Below are positions 8,694 through 18,065 of a DNA stretch of 64,000 nt, piece by piece; position 1 is the stretch's first letter; each line of letters begins with the position of its first letter. The notes beneath the pieces were generated by a model, which was given only the letters and a program-made list of their open reading frames with translations, was not told where the DNA came from and ran no database searches. Source of the stretch: Actibacterium sp. (GTDB lineage Bacteria; Pseudomonadota; Alphaproteobacteria; Rhodobacterales; Rhodobacteraceae); contig JADQCB010000004.1 in the NCBI GenBank assembly GCA_016278325.1, positions 62,001-126,000 of the forward strand, read 5' to 3'. The position numbers were made by a program, and so were the translations under genes.

Positions 8694-11186
8694 ATGAAAA
8701 CCCATGTGAAAGCCCTTGTCGTCGGTGGCGGTGCCGTTGGCGCCTCGATCGCCTATCACCTTGCCAAGGCAGGCTGGTCGGATGTGATGCTGCTGGAACG
8801 CGACGAACTGACCAGCGGATCGACCTGGCACGCCGCCGGGCTGCTGCCGCTGTTCAACATGGGCTATGCGCCGACGCATATCCACAAGTATTCGGTCGAT
8901 TTCTACAAGGCGCTCGAGGCCGAGACCGGCCTGAACGCCGGCTTCTCGGGCGTGGGCAACCTGCGCATGGCGCAGACCGATGCGCGGATGGACGAATACA
9001 TGCTTTATGCCGCCACCGCCGAGACCTGCGGCGTGCCCTATGAATGGCTCGGCCCGGCGCAGATAAAGGACCGCTGGCCGCTGCTTCGCACCGAGGATCT
9101 GAAAGGCGCGATCTTTCACCCCACCGATGGCTACATCAACCCGGCCGATGTGACCATGGCGATGGCCAGGGGCGCGCGCCAGCGCGGCGTGACGATCGAA
9201 CGCAAATGGCAGGTGGACGGGTATGAATGGACCGGCAGCGAATGGCGCGTGACCTGCACGAAGATGGTGGAAAAGGGCGGCAACCTGGTGCCCGGGGACG
9301 AGCAGATCGTCGTCATCGCCGAGCATGTGGTCACCGCCACCGGCAACCATGCCCAGCGAACCGCGCGGCTGCTGGGGCTCAAGATCCCGGCCATCCCGGT
9401 CGAACACCAGTTCATCGTCACCGAGCCCGACCCGGCGCTGGTCGCGTATCGCAAGGCCGGCCACCCCGAACACCCCGTGCTGCGCGACGCCGACGCCAAG
9501 TGGTATGTCCGCGAGGAACGCGGCGGCTGGATCCTGGGCCCCTATGAGCAGGGCGCGCCGGCGCGCTTCGCGTTCGGCGTGCCCGACAGTTTCCGCGCCG
9601 ACCTCTTCCCGCTGGACCTGGAGCGGATCGAAGAGGAATACATGAGCATGATCCACCGCATCCCCTCGACCGAGGAGGTGGGGCTCAAGGACGATTTCAA
9701 CGGGCCGATCTGCTATACGCCCGATGGCAACCCGCTGGTCGGCCCGGCGCCGGGACTGCGCAACATGTGGCTGGCCGAGGGCTTTTCCTTCGGCATCACC
9801 GCGGCCGGCGGCACCGGATATTACCTGGCCCAGATGATGGTCGAGGGCGAGGCCGAGATCGACATGGCCGCCCTCGATCCCCGGCGTTATGGCAACTGGA
9901 TGACCACCGAATACGCCGCGCGCAAGAACGAGGAAGCCTATAGCCACGTCTATATCCTCCACCACCCCGATGAAGAGCGCCCGGCCTGCCGGCCGCTGCG
10001 CACCGCCCCCTGCTATGACCGGATGAAGGCGCATGGCGCCCAGTTCGGTGCGGTCAACGGGTTCGAGCGGCCCAACTATTTCGCCCCGGCCGGATTCGAC
10101 GATCACGCCGCGCGCAGTTTTCGCCGCGGCGGCTGGTGGCAATACGCGGTGGAAGAAGCCCGCGCCATCCGTTCCGGCGTCGGCATGATCGACGCCAGCG
10201 CCTTCAGCAAGCATGTCGTGCGCGGGCCGGGGGCGACGCGGTTCCTTGACTGGTTCACCTGCAACAGGTTGCCGAAAGTGGGCCGGATCAACCTGACCTA
10301 TGCGCTGACCGGGCACGGCACCACGCGCACGGAATACACCATCGTACGGCTGGCCGAGGATGAATATTACCTGATCTCGGCCGGGGCCTGGACGGCCTAT
10401 GACAGCGATTTCCTGCGCAAGGCGGCGGCCGACCGGGGCGCGGATTTCGGCCATGTCGAGGTGCATGACGTCACCACCCAATGGGGCGTCTTCGCCATCG
10501 CCGGGCCAAAGACGCGCGAGGTGCTGCTGGAGGTGCTGAAGGACGCCGCGCCGCAGACCGCGCTGTCGAACAAGCGCTTCCAGTGGCTGTCGATGCGCGA
10601 TATCGAGCTGGGCATGTGCCCGGTGCGCGCAGTGCGCGTGGCCTATACCGGCGAACTGGGCTGGGAACTGCACCACCCCATCGAGATGCAGAACTACCTG
10701 TTCGACCTGCTGATGCAGGCCGGTGCGGCGCATGGCCTGAAACTGGTGGGCGCGCGGGCGCAGAACTGGCTGCGCCAGGAGAAGAGCTATCGCGCCTTCG
10801 GCCACGAACTGGGCCGCGACGCCACCCCGCTGGAGGCCGACCTGCCGCGCTTCGTGGACCTGTCGAAGGATTTCTTCGGCAAGCTGGCGTTGCAGGCGAC
10901 CGGGATCCGCAGCAAATGCGTGACCGTCCTGATCGACGGCCCCGAAGATGCCGATCCCTGGGGGCGCGAGGCGCTGTATCATGGCGACGCGCGCGTCGGC
11001 CGACTGACCTCGGGCGGGTATTCGGTGGCCTTCGGGCGGTCGATCGGCATGGGCTATGTCACGCCCGAACTGGCCGCGCCGGGAACCCGGCTGAAGATCC
11101 GGATGTTCGATCGGTTGTGGGATGCGGAAGTGACCGTGGACAGCCCCTATGACCCCGGGAATGCGACGATCCGCGCCGACGGATGA
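8694..11186 (+). CDS. FAD-dependent dimethylglycine/sarcosine dehydrogenase-like protein with GcvT tail
   Basis: An 830-residue flavoprotein resembling mitochondrial dimethylglycine and sarcosine dehydrogenases, which demethylate N-methylglycines and pass the one-carbon unit to tetrahydrofolate. The FAD GxGxxG is GGGAVG (11-16). GSTWHAAGL (about 42-50) matches the motif whose His binds FAD covalently in the mitochondrial enzymes. The FAD-oxidoreductase part ends near residue 400. After a linker domain, the GcvT-like folate part begins near 480 (RRGGWWQYAVEEARAIRSGVGMIDASAFSKH) and ends with the LTSGGYSVAFGRSIGMGYV block. An ATG at 8679 is also in frame, but GGAG at 8683-8686 favours 8694. The real substrate could be another methylated amine or betaine derivative. 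Confidence 0.87.
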   Translation: MKTHVKALVVGGGAVGASIAYHLAKAGWSDVMLLERDELTSGSTWHAAGLLPLFNMGYAPTHIHKYSVDFYKALEAETGLNAGFSGVGNLRMAQTDARMDEYMLYAATAETCGVPYEWLGPAQIKDRWPLLRTEDLKGAIFHPTDGYINPADVTMAMARGARQRGVTIERKWQVDGYEWTGSEWRVTCTKMVEKGGNLVPGDEQIVVIAEHVVTATGNHAQRTARLLGLKIPAIPVEHQFIVTEPDPALVAYRKAGHPEHPVLRDADAKWYVREERGGWILGPYEQGAPARFAFGVPDSFRADLFPLDLERIEEEYMSMIHRIPSTEEVGLKDDFNGPICYTPDGNPLVGPAPGLRNMWLAEGFSFGITAAGGTGYYLAQMMVEGEAEIDMAALDPRRYGNWMTTEYAARKNEEAYSHVYILHHPDEERPACRPLRTAPCYDRMKAHGAQFGAVNGFERPNYFAPAGFDDHAARSFRRGGWWQYAVEEARAIRSGVGMIDASAFSKHVVRGPGATRFLDWFTCNRLPKVGRINLTYALTGHGTTRTEYTIVRLAEDEYYLISAGAWTAYDSDFLRKAAADRGADFGHVEVHDVTTQWGVFAIAGPKTREVLLEVLKDAAPQTALSNKRFQWLSMRDIELGMCPVRAVRVAYTGELGWELHHPIEMQNYLFDLLMQAGAAHGLKLVGARAQNWLRQEKSYRAFGHELGRDATPLEADLPRFVDLSKDFFGKLALQATGIRSKCVTVLIDGPEDADPWGREALYHGDARVGRLTSGGYSVAFGRSIGMGYVTPELAAPGTRLKIRMFDRLWDAEVTVDSPYDPGNATIRADG

Positions 11187-11225
11187 CAGCGCGTGGCGCG
11201 CGCGGCGGCGCCGCCTGCGCTGCGA
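11187..11225. other. G+C-rich dyad between convergent genes
   Basis: The 39 bp between the flavoprotein and hemN stops holds a perfect 12 bp palindrome GGCGGCGCCGCC (11204-11215). It is flanked by complementary CAGCGC (11187-11192) and GCGCTG (11217-11222). It may end transcription from both sides, but there is no T-tract. Confidence 0.35.
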
Positions 11226-12581
11226 TCAGACCGCCGAACTGTGCCCGGATTTCGACATGTCGTAAGCGTCGAAAGCCCGGGCGATCATGCGGGTCAGGGC
11301 GCGCCCGTGCATCGGGATCTCCAGCCCGCTCCCGCTGATAACGACCATGCCGGGAAACCGGGCCGCGACCTCGGCGAACATGGTCTGAAGACGGGTTTCG
11401 GAGATGCCGAAGCGTTTGATGATCTCGGCCGCGTCGATGCGGAAGTCGCACATCAGCGCCTCGATCATCCGGCCGCGCAGGCGATCCTCGGCGCTGAACG
11501 CATGACCGCGCGCGGTCGCGAAGCGGCCGGCGCGAATGCGCGACGTATAGTCGGAGGTCGAGGCGATGTTCTGCGCATAGCCTTGCGGGAAACGGGAAAT
11601 CGAGGATGCGCCCAGCCCGATCAGGGCCTGGGCGGTGTCGTCGGTATAGCCCTGGAAATTGCGCCGCAGGCGACCGGTGCGGCTGGCCAGGTCCAGCCCG
11701 TCGCCGGGGCGGGCGAAATGGTCGATGCCGATCTCGCGATACCCGTCCCAAAGAAACAGCCGCCGCGCGGTTTCGAACAGCTTCAGCCGCTCTTGCGGGG
11801 TGGGCAGCGCGTCGGAGGGGATCAATTGTTGCCGCTTGGACATCCAGGGCACATGCGCATAGCCGTAAATCGCCACCCGGTCGGGCGACAGCGACAGCAA
11901 TTGCTGCACGCTTTGCGCGATCCGCTCACCGCTCTGATGCGGCAGCCCGTAAAGGATGTCGGCGTTCAGGCTGGAAATGCCGCGATCGCGGATCATCTCC
12001 ACCGCCGTGCGGGTGATCTCGTAGCTCTGGACGCGCCCGATCGTGGCCTGGATCTCGGGGTCGAAATCCTGCACGCCGATCGAGGCGCGGTTCATTCCCG
12101 CGGCGGCGAGCGCGTCCAGCCGGGATGCGTTGATTTCATTCGGGTCGATCTCGACCGAGAATTCGGCGCCTTCATCCAGCGGGGCCACCGCGAAGATCGC
12201 CTCGGCCAGTTCGGTCATCATGTCCGCCGGCATCAGGGTCGGCGTGCCGCCGCCCCAGTGCAGCCGCGACAACCGCACCCCCTCGGGCAGGATGCGGCCA
12301 AGCATGGCGATCTCGGACTTGAGCGTTTCCAGATAGGCGCGCACCGGCGCAAGGGTCTTGGTGCCCTGGGTCCGGCAGGCACAGAACCAGCACAACCTGT
12401 GGCAGAACGGCACATGGATGTAGAGCGAGATGCGCGCGCCGGGCGGAATCCGCCCGATCCAGTCCGAAAATTCGCCATCGCCCACCGACGCCGAAAATTG
12501 CGGTGCCGTCGGATAGCTGGTGTATCGCGGCACCTTCGCGTCGAATAGGCCTAGGCGCGAGAGTTGAGATTCGCTAATCAT
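11226..12581 (-). CDS. hemN: oxygen-independent coproporphyrinogen III oxidase (radical SAM)
   Basis: A 451-residue radical SAM enzyme that converts coproporphyrinogen III to protoporphyrinogen IX without oxygen. The [4Fe-4S] cysteines are C60, C64 and C67 (CHRLCWFC), followed by C69 as in E. coli HemN. The GGGTPT motif for SAM binding follows. Length and domain order match full HemN rather than the shorter HemW. The start has a GAGG site 6 bases upstream. It diverges from fnrL, with an FNR box in the 64 bp gap. In Rhodobacter sphaeroides the copy adjacent to fnrL is called hemZ, so that name would also fit. Confidence 0.94.
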   Translation of the reverse strand: MISESQLSRLGLFDAKVPRYTSYPTAPQFSASVGDGEFSDWIGRIPPGARISLYIHVPFCHRLCWFCACRTQGTKTLAPVRAYLETLKSEIAMLGRILPEGVRLSRLHWGGGTPTLMPADMMTELAEAIFAVAPLDEGAEFSVEIDPNEINASRLDALAAAGMNRASIGVQDFDPEIQATIGRVQSYEITRTAVEMIRDRGISSLNADILYGLPHQSGERIAQSVQQLLSLSPDRVAIYGYAHVPWMSKRQQLIPSDALPTPQERLKLFETARRLFLWDGYREIGIDHFARPGDGLDLASRTGRLRRNFQGYTDDTAQALIGLGASSISRFPQGYAQNIASTSDYTSRIRAGRFATARGHAFSAEDRLRGRMIEALMCDFRIDAAEIIKRFGISETRLQTMFAEVAARFPGMVVISGSGLEIPMHGRALTRMIARAFDAYDMSKSGHSSAV

Positions 12582-12615
12582 GGCCTACCTCTAAAGGCGT
12601 GTTCGGCGTCGAACC

Positions 12616-12629
12616 TTGATCGAAATCAA
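12616..12629. promoter_or_regulatory. FNR/FnrL box between hemN and fnrL
   Basis: TTGATCGAAATCAA, a perfect match to TTGAT-N4-ATCAA. It lies 34 bases from the hemN ATG and only 16 bases before the fnrL ATG at 12646. That is too close to either start for classical activation from -41.5, so it may serve autorepression of fnrL, or hemN may use a very short leader. Confidence 0.85.
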
Positions 12630-12645
12630 AAAATGATTGAGCTTC

Positions 12646-13392
12646 ATGACCTCTAAGGATTTCCCCCTCGCGAATATCGATTGCGGCGATTGCCCGATCC
12701 GTCACCGGGCCGTTTGCGCCCGTTGCGAACCCGATGAATTGCAAACGCTTGAGGCGATCAAGTTCTACCGGACATTCGAAGCCGGCCAGACAGTGGTGTG
12801 GGCCGGCGACGCGATGGATTTCGTGGCCTCGGTCGTAGAGGGGATCGCGACGCTCAGCCAGACGATGGAGGATGGCCGCACCCAGATGGTGGGCCTTTTG
12901 CTGCCATCCGATTTCGTCGGTCGCCCGGGCCGGGAAACCGCCGCCTATGACGTGACGGCCACCTCGCGGCTGACCATGTGCTGTTTCCGCCGCAAACCGT
13001 TCGAAGAGTTGATGGGGCGCACCCCGCATATCGGGCAGCGCCTGCTCGAGATGACGCTGGACGAGCTGGATGCCGCACGGGAATGGATGCTGCTTCTCGG
13101 GCGCAAGACCGCGCGTGAAAAGATCGCCAGCCTGCTGGCGATCATCGCCCGGCGCGACGCGACGCTGAAACTGGCCAGCGACAGCCGCAGCATCGTCTTC
13201 GACCTGCCCCTGACGCGCGAGGCGATGGCCGATTACCTCGGCCTGACGCTGGAAACCGTCAGCCGCCAGGTCTCGGCGTTGCGGCGCGACGGCGTGATCG
13301 AGCTGGAGGGCAAGCGCCATGTCGTCGTGCCCGACATGGAACGGCTGCTGGGAGAGACCGGCGACGACACCGATGGCGGAATGCTCATTTGA
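12646..13392 (+). CDS. fnrL: Crp/Fnr-family oxygen-sensing regulator FnrL
   Basis: A 248-residue transcription factor that binds DNA as a dimer when its oxygen-labile [4Fe-4S] cluster is intact. The N-terminus has C13, C16, C24 and C27 (CGDC and CARC) as cluster ligand candidates, with C112/C113 supplying the internal ligand. The C-terminal helix-turn-helix LTREAMADYLGLTLETVSRQ contains the ETVSR recognition segment that reads TTGAT half sites. A TTG at 12637 is in frame, but it lies just after the FNR box and gives an unusual N-terminus, so ATG 12646 is chosen. FNR boxes around it identify hemN, usp, cco and ctaD genes as probable targets. Confidence 0.94.
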   Translation: MTSKDFPLANIDCGDCPIRHRAVCARCEPDELQTLEAIKFYRTFEAGQTVVWAGDAMDFVASVVEGIATLSQTMEDGRTQMVGLLLPSDFVGRPGRETAAYDVTATSRLTMCCFRRKPFEELMGRTPHIGQRLLEMTLDELDAAREWMLLLGRKTAREKIASLLAIIARRDATLKLASDSRSIVFDLPLTREAMADYLGLTLETVSRQVSALRRDGVIELEGKRHVVVPDMERLLGETGDDTDGGMLI

Positions 13393-13403
13393 CCGACATC
13401 CTC

Positions 13404-13419
13404 GCCTGACCGGTCAGGC
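13404..13419. terminator. perfect palindrome downstream of fnrL
   Basis: GCCTGACCGGTCAGGC is a 16 bp perfect palindrome 12 bases after the fnrL stop, in the convergent gap to the usp gene. It could be a terminator stem without a T-tract, or a protein-binding dyad. Confidence 0.35.
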
Positions 13420-13454
13420 CCCCTCACCGACGCCAAGGATCACGGCGTGGCGAA

Positions 13455-13470
13455 GGGGGCCGCGGCCCCC
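13455..13470. terminator. second perfect palindrome in the fnrL-usp gap
   Basis: GGGGGCCGCGGCCCCC, a 16 bp perfect palindrome 14 bases beyond the usp stop codon. Its symmetry suits a bidirectional end for the convergent fnrL and usp transcripts. No T-tract follows on either strand. Confidence 0.4.
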
Positions 13471-13483
13471 CACCGGTGCAGGG

Positions 13484-14323
13484 TCAATGCGCCATGAAAA
13501 CGGGGATCTTGGCGCCTTCCAGCATGTTGCGCGTGGCGCCGCCCATGATCGCTTCGCGAAACCGCGAGTGGCCATAGGCGCCCATCACCAGCATGTCGGC
13601 GCCGGTTTCACCCAGGTGCCGGTTCAGAACGTCCGATATCCGCGGCATGGTTCGCGCCAGCACCGAAATCTCGGCCTTTACCCCGTGCCTTCCCAGCATC
13701 TGCGACAGCATTCCGCCCGGGTCCGAGCGGTCGGGCCCGTGTTGCGGCGGGTCGATCACCACGATGTTGGCCAGATCGGCCCCCTGCAACAGCGGCAGGG
13801 CCTTGCGGACCGCGGCGAGCGCCTCGATCCCTTCGTTCCAGGCGATGACGATCCGCTTGCCGATGGCCGAGGCATCGGCCCCCTCGGGCATCACCAGAAG
13901 CGGGGCGCGGCCGTCGAACAGGACCGATTCGACGATCGCCTCGTCTTCGATGCCGCGGTTTTCGCCATAGGGTTTGGGCAGGACGACCAGATCCGAGAAA
14001 CGGGCCCGCTGGGCCACGATATGCGACAGCCCGGCGATCTGTGCCACCGCCGAATCGCAACTCCATGTCCCGCTTTCGGGGGCCATGCGCTGCTTCACCG
14101 CCTCCTCGATCGCGGCGGCGTCGTCCTGGGCGCGTTTCAGCGTCTCCTGCATCAGGACGGCGCTGGTGCCGGCATAGTAATATCCGGTCTGCGTGCGGTC
14201 GATGCCAAGGCAAAGGATGTCCAGATGCGCGCCCTCGCGCGTTGCCAGGGTGATCGCGGCCTCCAGTGCGCTGGATTGCAGCTCGCTATCGGTCACGATT
14301 GTCAGGATTGTCTTGTAAGCCAC
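13484..14323 (-). CDS. universal stress protein, tandem UspA domains
   Basis: A 279-residue cytoplasmic protein of two Usp domains. The first spans about 3-145 (YKTILTIVTDSELQSSALEAAITLA). The second spans about 155-279 and ends in the ATP-loop signature GAYGHSRFREAIMGGATRNML, with the G-x2-G-x9-G spacing. Tandem Usp proteins often respond to low oxygen or energy stress. The gene diverges from ccoN across a 211 bp region with two FNR boxes, so induction by FnrL at low oxygen is likely. The exact cellular role is not known. Confidence 0.9.
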   Translation of the reverse strand: MAYKTILTIVTDSELQSSALEAAITLATREGAHLDILCLGIDRTQTGYYYAGTSAVLMQETLKRAQDDAAAIEEAVKQRMAPESGTWSCDSAVAQIAGLSHIVAQRARFSDLVVLPKPYGENRGIEDEAIVESVLFDGRAPLLVMPEGADASAIGKRIVIAWNEGIEALAAVRKALPLLQGADLANIVVIDPPQHGPDRSDPGGMLSQMLGRHGVKAEISVLARTMPRISDVLNRHLGETGADMLVMGAYGHSRFREAIMGGATRNMLEGAKIPVFMAH

Positions 14324-14397
14324 CTGAATTTGCTCCTTTGGGATGGATGCGCGTTGTCATGTGAAGATCAGCCTATCTGCAAGTTTTGCAGATCACC

Positions 14398-14411
14398 TTG
14401 ATGCGGATCAA
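14398..14411. promoter_or_regulatory. FNR box 1 between usp and ccoN
   Basis: TTGATGCGGATCAA, perfect TTGAT-N4-ATCAA. Its centre is 81 bases from the usp ATG and 31 bases from the centre of the next box. It lies on the usp side and could activate usp from about -41 if transcription begins near 14363. Confidence 0.85.
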
Positions 14412-14428
14412 CTCGGTCCGTGTCATCA

Positions 14429-14442
14429 TTGACATGGATCAA
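14429..14442. promoter_or_regulatory. FNR box 2 between usp and ccoN
   Basis: TTGACATGGATCAA, one mismatch from the ideal site. Its centre lies about 100 bases before the ccoN ATG. A -41.5 position predicts a ccoN transcript start near 14477, and a weak CATACC -10 element lies at about 14465. Confidence 0.82.
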
Positions 14443-14534
14443 GGCACCGTGAACCGACGGTGGCCATACCGCAAATGTCGAAATTCCATCCGCACCCGAA
14501 CCGAATCGGGGCGGGACTGACAAAGGGACGCAGG

Positions 14535-16136
14535 ATGTGGGAATACGTTAAGATGGCCCTGTTCGGCGTGATCGCGGTGCTTGCCGCGATTGCCGCGAAC
14601 TATGCCAGGGATGTCGCCTATCTGCTGCATGCGCTGATCGTGATGGCGGTGGCGGCAGGGCTTTTCGTCTGGTCGGTGCGGCGCGCCGATGAGCCAAGGA
14701 CACCCGTCGATACGGGCAGTTACATGGATGGCGTGGTGCGCGCCGGTGTCATTGCGACCGCCTTCTGGGGGGTTGTCGGGTTTCTCGTCGGAACCTTCAT
14801 CGCCTTCCAGCTCGCCTTCCCGGCGCTCAATTTCGACTGGGCCGAGGGCTATGCGAATTTCGGGCGCCTGCGTCCGTTGCATACCTCTGCGGTGATCTTC
14901 GCCTTCGGCGGCAACGCGCTGATCGCCACGTCCTTCTATGTTGTCCAGCGGACCTCGGCGGCGCGGCTCTGGGGCGGGAACGCCGGCTGGTTCGTGTTCT
15001 GGGGGTATCAACTGGTCATCGTTCTGGCCGCGACCGGCTATCTTCTGGGCTCGACCCAGTCCAAGGAATATGCCGAGCCGGAATGGTATGTCGACCTGTG
15101 GCTGACCATCGTCTGGGTCGTCTATCTCGCGGTGTTCCTGGGCACGATCATCAAGCGCAAGGAACCGCATATCTATGTCGCCAACTGGTTCTATCTGTCC
15201 TTCATCGTGACCATCGCGATGCTGCATATCGTCAACAACCTGTCGGTGCCGGTGTCGATCTTCGGATCGAAATCGGTGCAGGTCTTTGCCGGCGTGCAGG
15301 ACGCGATGACGCAGTGGTGGTATGGTCACAACGCGGTGGGCTTCTTCCTGACCGCGGGCTTTCTGGGCATGATGTATTACTTCGTGCCGAAACAGGCCGA
15401 GCGCCCGATCTACAGCTACAAGCTGTCGATCATCCACTTCTGGGCGCTGATCTTCCTGTATATCTGGGCCGGTCCGCACCACCTGCATTACACGGCGTTG
15501 CCCGACTGGGCCTCGACGCTGGGCATGGTCTTCTCGATCATGCTGTGGATGCCCTCCTGGGGGGGGATGATCAACGGCCTGATGACCTTGTCGGGCGCCT
15601 GGGACAAGCTGCGCACCGATCCGATCATCCGCATGATGGTGGTCTCGGTGGGCTTTTACGGCATGTCCACCTTCGAGGGGCCGATGATGTCGATCCGGGC
15701 GGTCAATTCGCTCAGCCACTATACCGACTGGACGATCGGGCATGTCCATTCCGGCGCGCTCGGCTGGAACGGCATGATCACCTTCGGCGCGCTCTATTTC
15801 CTGGTGCCGCGCCTGTGGAACCGCGAACGCCTTTACAGCCTCAGCCTGGTCAGCTGGCACTTCTGGCTCGCGACGATCGGCATCGTTCTCTACGCCTCGT
15901 CGATGTGGGTGTCCGGCATCATGGAGGGGCTGATGTGGCGCGAGGTCGATGCCCAGGGCTTCCTGGTCAACTCCTTCGCCGACACGGTCAGCGCCAAGTT
16001 CCCGATGTATGTGGTTCGTGGCCTTGGCGGGGTGATGTTCCTGCTGGGCGCGCTGATCATGTGCTACAACCTCTGGAAAACCGTGAGCTCGGTTTCGGCG
16101 CGCGCCGAAGCCCCGGCCGCGGTTCCCGCTGAATAA
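14535..16136 (+). CDS. ccoN: cbb3-type cytochrome c oxidase subunit I
   Basis: A 533-residue, 12-helix catalytic subunit of the high-affinity cbb3 oxidase in the inner membrane. It carries low-spin haem b and the haem b3-CuB oxygen reduction site. The low-spin haem ligand lies in [17 protein letters not shown]. CuB and haem ligands lie in [29 protein letters not shown] and [14 protein letters not shown]. The frame is open from 14460, but ATG 14535 (MWEYVK) gives the N-terminus known from Rhodobacter CcoN, with a GACGCAGG site before it. First gene of ccoNOQP; two FNR boxes lie upstream. Confidence 0.97.
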   Translation: MWEYVKMALFGVIAVLAAIAANYARDVAYLLHALIVMAVAAGLFVWSVRRADEPRTPVDTGSYMDGVVRAGVIATAFWGVVGFLVGTFIAFQLAFPALNFDWAEGYANFGRLRPLHTSAVIFAFGGNALIATSFYVVQRTSAARLWGGNAGWFVFWGYQLVIVLAATGYLLGSTQSKEYAEPEWYVDLWLTIVWVVYLAVFLGTIIKRKEPHIYVANWFYLSFIVTIAMLHIVNNLSVPVSIFGSKSVQVFAGVQDAMTQWWYGHNAVGFFLTAGFLGMMYYFVPKQAERPIYSYKLSIIHFWALIFLYIWAGPHHLHYTALPDWASTLGMVFSIMLWMPSWGGMINGLMTLSGAWDKLRTDPIIRMMVVSVGFYGMSTFEGPMMSIRAVNSLSHYTDWTIGHVHSGALGWNGMITFGALYFLVPRLWNRERLYSLSLVSWHFWLATIGIVLYASSMWVSGIMEGLMWREVDAQGFLVNSFADTVSAKFPMYVVRGLGGVMFLLGALIMCYNLWKTVSSVSARAEAPAAVPAE

Positions 16137-16147
16137 GGACTGCGGCA

Positions 16148-16873
16148 ATGTCTATCCTCGACAAACACAAGATCATCGAGAAGAACGCGACGCTGCTGCT
16201 GGTGTTCAGCTTTCTGGTCGTCACCATCGGCGGGATCGTCGAGATCGCACCGCTGTTCTATCTCGAGAACACGATCGAGAAGGTGAAGGGCATGCGCCCC
16301 TATTCGCCGCTGGAACTGACCGGGCGCGACATCTATGTCCGCGAGGGCTGCTATGTCTGCCACAGCCAGATGATCCGGCCGATGCGCGACGAGGTGGAGC
16401 GTTACGGCCATTACAGCCTGGCGGCCGAGTCGATGTATGACCATCCCTTCCAGTGGGGCTCCAAGCGGACCGGGCCGGACCTGGCCCGGGTCGGCGGGCG
16501 CTATTCGGATGCGTGGCATGTCGATCACCTGACCAACCCGCAAGCGGTGGTGCCGGAATCGGTGATGCCGAAATACGGGTTCCTGAAGGACCGGATGATC
16601 GAACCGACCCATATCGAGCAGCGCCTGGAAACCGACAGGATGGTCGGCGTGCCCTATACCGACGAGATGATCGCCAACGCGGCGGCGGATTTCAAGGTGC
16701 AGGTCGATCCGTTCGGCGATACCGAAGGTCTGCTGCAGCGCTATCCCGGCGCGCAGGTGCGCAATTTCGACGGGGCGCCGGGCATCTCGGAAATGGATGC
16801 GCTGATCGCCTATCTGCAAATGCTGGGCACGCTGGTCGATTTCTCGACCTTCCAGCCCGTGGCCAGCCGCTGA
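16148..16873 (+). CDS. ccoO: cbb3-type cytochrome c oxidase subunit II (mono-haem cytochrome c)
   Basis: A 241-residue membrane-anchored cytochrome c that relays electrons toward CcoN. One N-terminal helix (about 14-36, [20 protein letters not shown]) anchors it, with the haem domain in the periplasm. The haem c site is CYVCH (C68, C71, H72), and a methionine ligand candidate is in ESVMPKY. It follows ccoN by 11 bp and precedes ccoQ by 9 bp, and the length is normal for the family. Confidence 0.97.
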   Translation: MSILDKHKIIEKNATLLLVFSFLVVTIGGIVEIAPLFYLENTIEKVKGMRPYSPLELTGRDIYVREGCYVCHSQMIRPMRDEVERYGHYSLAAESMYDHPFQWGSKRTGPDLARVGGRYSDAWHVDHLTNPQAVVPESVMPKYGFLKDRMIEPTHIEQRLETDRMVGVPYTDEMIANAAADFKVQVDPFGDTEGLLQRYPGAQVRNFDGAPGISEMDALIAYLQMLGTLVDFSTFQPVASR

Positions 16874-16882
16874 GGGATCGCA

Positions 16883-17098
16883 ATGGAACATTACTCGTTC
16901 TTGCGTCAATTCGCCGACAGCTGGATGCTGTTGTTCCTGACACTGTTCTTTGTCGGCGTGATCGTCTGGGCCTTCCGCCCGGGCAGCGATCAAGCGCATG
17001 AGGACAGCGCCAGCATTCCCTTCCGGCATGAATCGAACCCCGCTGGCGGCGATGATGACGCCAGAAGCGACGCGCATGACAAGGAGGCGCGGACATGA
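16883..17098 (+). CDS. ccoQ: cbb3-type cytochrome c oxidase small subunit CcoQ
   Basis: A 71-residue single-helix membrane protein. The helix is about residues 14-31 ([17 protein letters not shown]), followed by RPGSD and an acidic, hydrophilic tail. CcoQ stabilises the cbb3 complex and in Rhodobacter takes part in signalling from the oxidase to redox regulators. It lies between ccoO and ccoP and overlaps ccoP by 4 bp (ATGA). Confidence 0.94.
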   Translation: MEHYSFLRQFADSWMLLFLTLFFVGVIVWAFRPGSDQAHEDSASIPFRHESNPAGGDDDARSDAHDKEART

Positions 17099-17964
17099 GC
17101 ACACAGAACAAGAAGCATCCCGACGATGTCGAGACCACGGGACATTCCTGGGACGGGATCGAGGAGTTCAACAACCCCTTGCCGCGCTGGTGGCTATGGA
17201 CCTTCTATGCCACGATCGTCTGGGCGTTGATCTACACGATCGCCTACCCGGCATGGCCGCTGATCTCGCAGGCGACCCCGGGTGTTCTGGGATATTCGAC
17301 CCGCGCGAATGTGCGCGCGGATATCCAGCGCTTCGAGCAGATGAACGCGCCGATCGAGGCGGAACTGGTGAAGACCGAGCTGACGCAGATCCCCGAGCAG
17401 CCCGAGTTGATGAACTATGCCGTGAACGCGGGCGAGGCGGTCTTCGATACCTGGTGCGCGCAATGCCACGGGTCGGGCGGGGCCGGGGTGCAGGCCTCGG
17501 GCTATCCGAACCTGCTGGACAATGCCTGGCTGTGGGGCGGCACCATCGAGGAGATCCATTATACCGTCTCTCACGGGGTCCGGAACGAGACCGACCCGGA
17601 TGCACGCTTTTCGCAGATGCCGGCCTTCGGCCAGATCCTCGAGCCGAAGCAGATCGACCAGGTGGTGCAATATGTCCGCCGCCTGTCGGGGCAGGAGGCC
17701 GACGCCGCGCTTGCCGATGCCGGGGCAGAGGTGTTCGCCAACAACTGCGCCGCTTGTCACGGCGCGGACGGCACCGGCGACCAGTTGCTCGGCGCGCCGA
17801 ACCTGACCGACGCGATCTGGCTTTACGGCGGCGATGTTCCGACCCTGACCGAGACGGTGACGAATGCCCGCTTCGGCGTAATGCCGGCCTGGCAGCCGCG
17901 GCTGAGCGAGGCCGATATCCGGGCCGTTGCCACCTATGTCCACCAACTGGGTGGCGGACAGTAG
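17095..17964 (+). CDS. ccoP: cbb3-type cytochrome c oxidase subunit III (di-haem cytochrome c)
   Basis: A 289-residue di-haem cytochrome c that accepts electrons from soluble cytochromes and passes them to CcoO/CcoN. Near the start is the CcoP signature [15 protein letters not shown] (19-33), then a transmembrane helix (about 35-58). Two haem c sites follow: CAQCH (121-125) and CAACH (218-222). Methionine ligand candidates are in FSQMPAFG and FGVMPAW. It is the last gene of ccoNOQP and overlaps ccoQ by 4 bp. Confidence 0.97.
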   Translation: MSTQNKKHPDDVETTGHSWDGIEEFNNPLPRWWLWTFYATIVWALIYTIAYPAWPLISQATPGVLGYSTRANVRADIQRFEQMNAPIEAELVKTELTQIPEQPELMNYAVNAGEAVFDTWCAQCHGSGGAGVQASGYPNLLDNAWLWGGTIEEIHYTVSHGVRNETDPDARFSQMPAFGQILEPKQIDQVVQYVRRLSGQEADAALADAGAEVFANNCAACHGADGTGDQLLGAPNLTDAIWLYGGDVPTLTETVTNARFGVMPAWQPRLSEADIRAVATYVHQLGGGQ

Positions 17965-18020
17965 CCGCTGCCGGCCGGCAAGATCTTCCGGTGGCCCGGG
18001 AACGGGTCGCCGGTTGACGG

Positions 18021-18065
18021 CACCGCCCCCCCATCCTGTTCGCGCGTTTCCTTGGGGGGGCGGTG
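18021..18065 (+). terminator. 13 bp perfect inverted repeat after ccoP
   Basis: The left arm CACCGCCCCCCCA (18021-18033) is an exact reverse complement of the right arm at 18053-18065, with a 19-base loop. Lying 56 bases after the ccoP stop, it is the likely end of ccoNOQP or a 3' stabilising structure. No T-tract follows. Confidence 0.5.

Noticed and set aside
8511-10982. Upstream extension of the quinone oxidoreductase frame
   Set aside because: The extension is antisense to the dimethylglycine dehydrogenase-like gene. The real start at 8510 has a good ribosome site and a normal N-terminus.
12637-12645. TTG start for fnrL
   Set aside because: It lies 8 bases after the FNR box with no ribosome site and adds residues not typical of the family. 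ATG 12646 is preferred.
14460-14534. Upstream 25-codon extension of ccoN
   Set aside because: The GTG-started extension has no resemblance to CcoN; ATG 14535 gives the known N-terminus.
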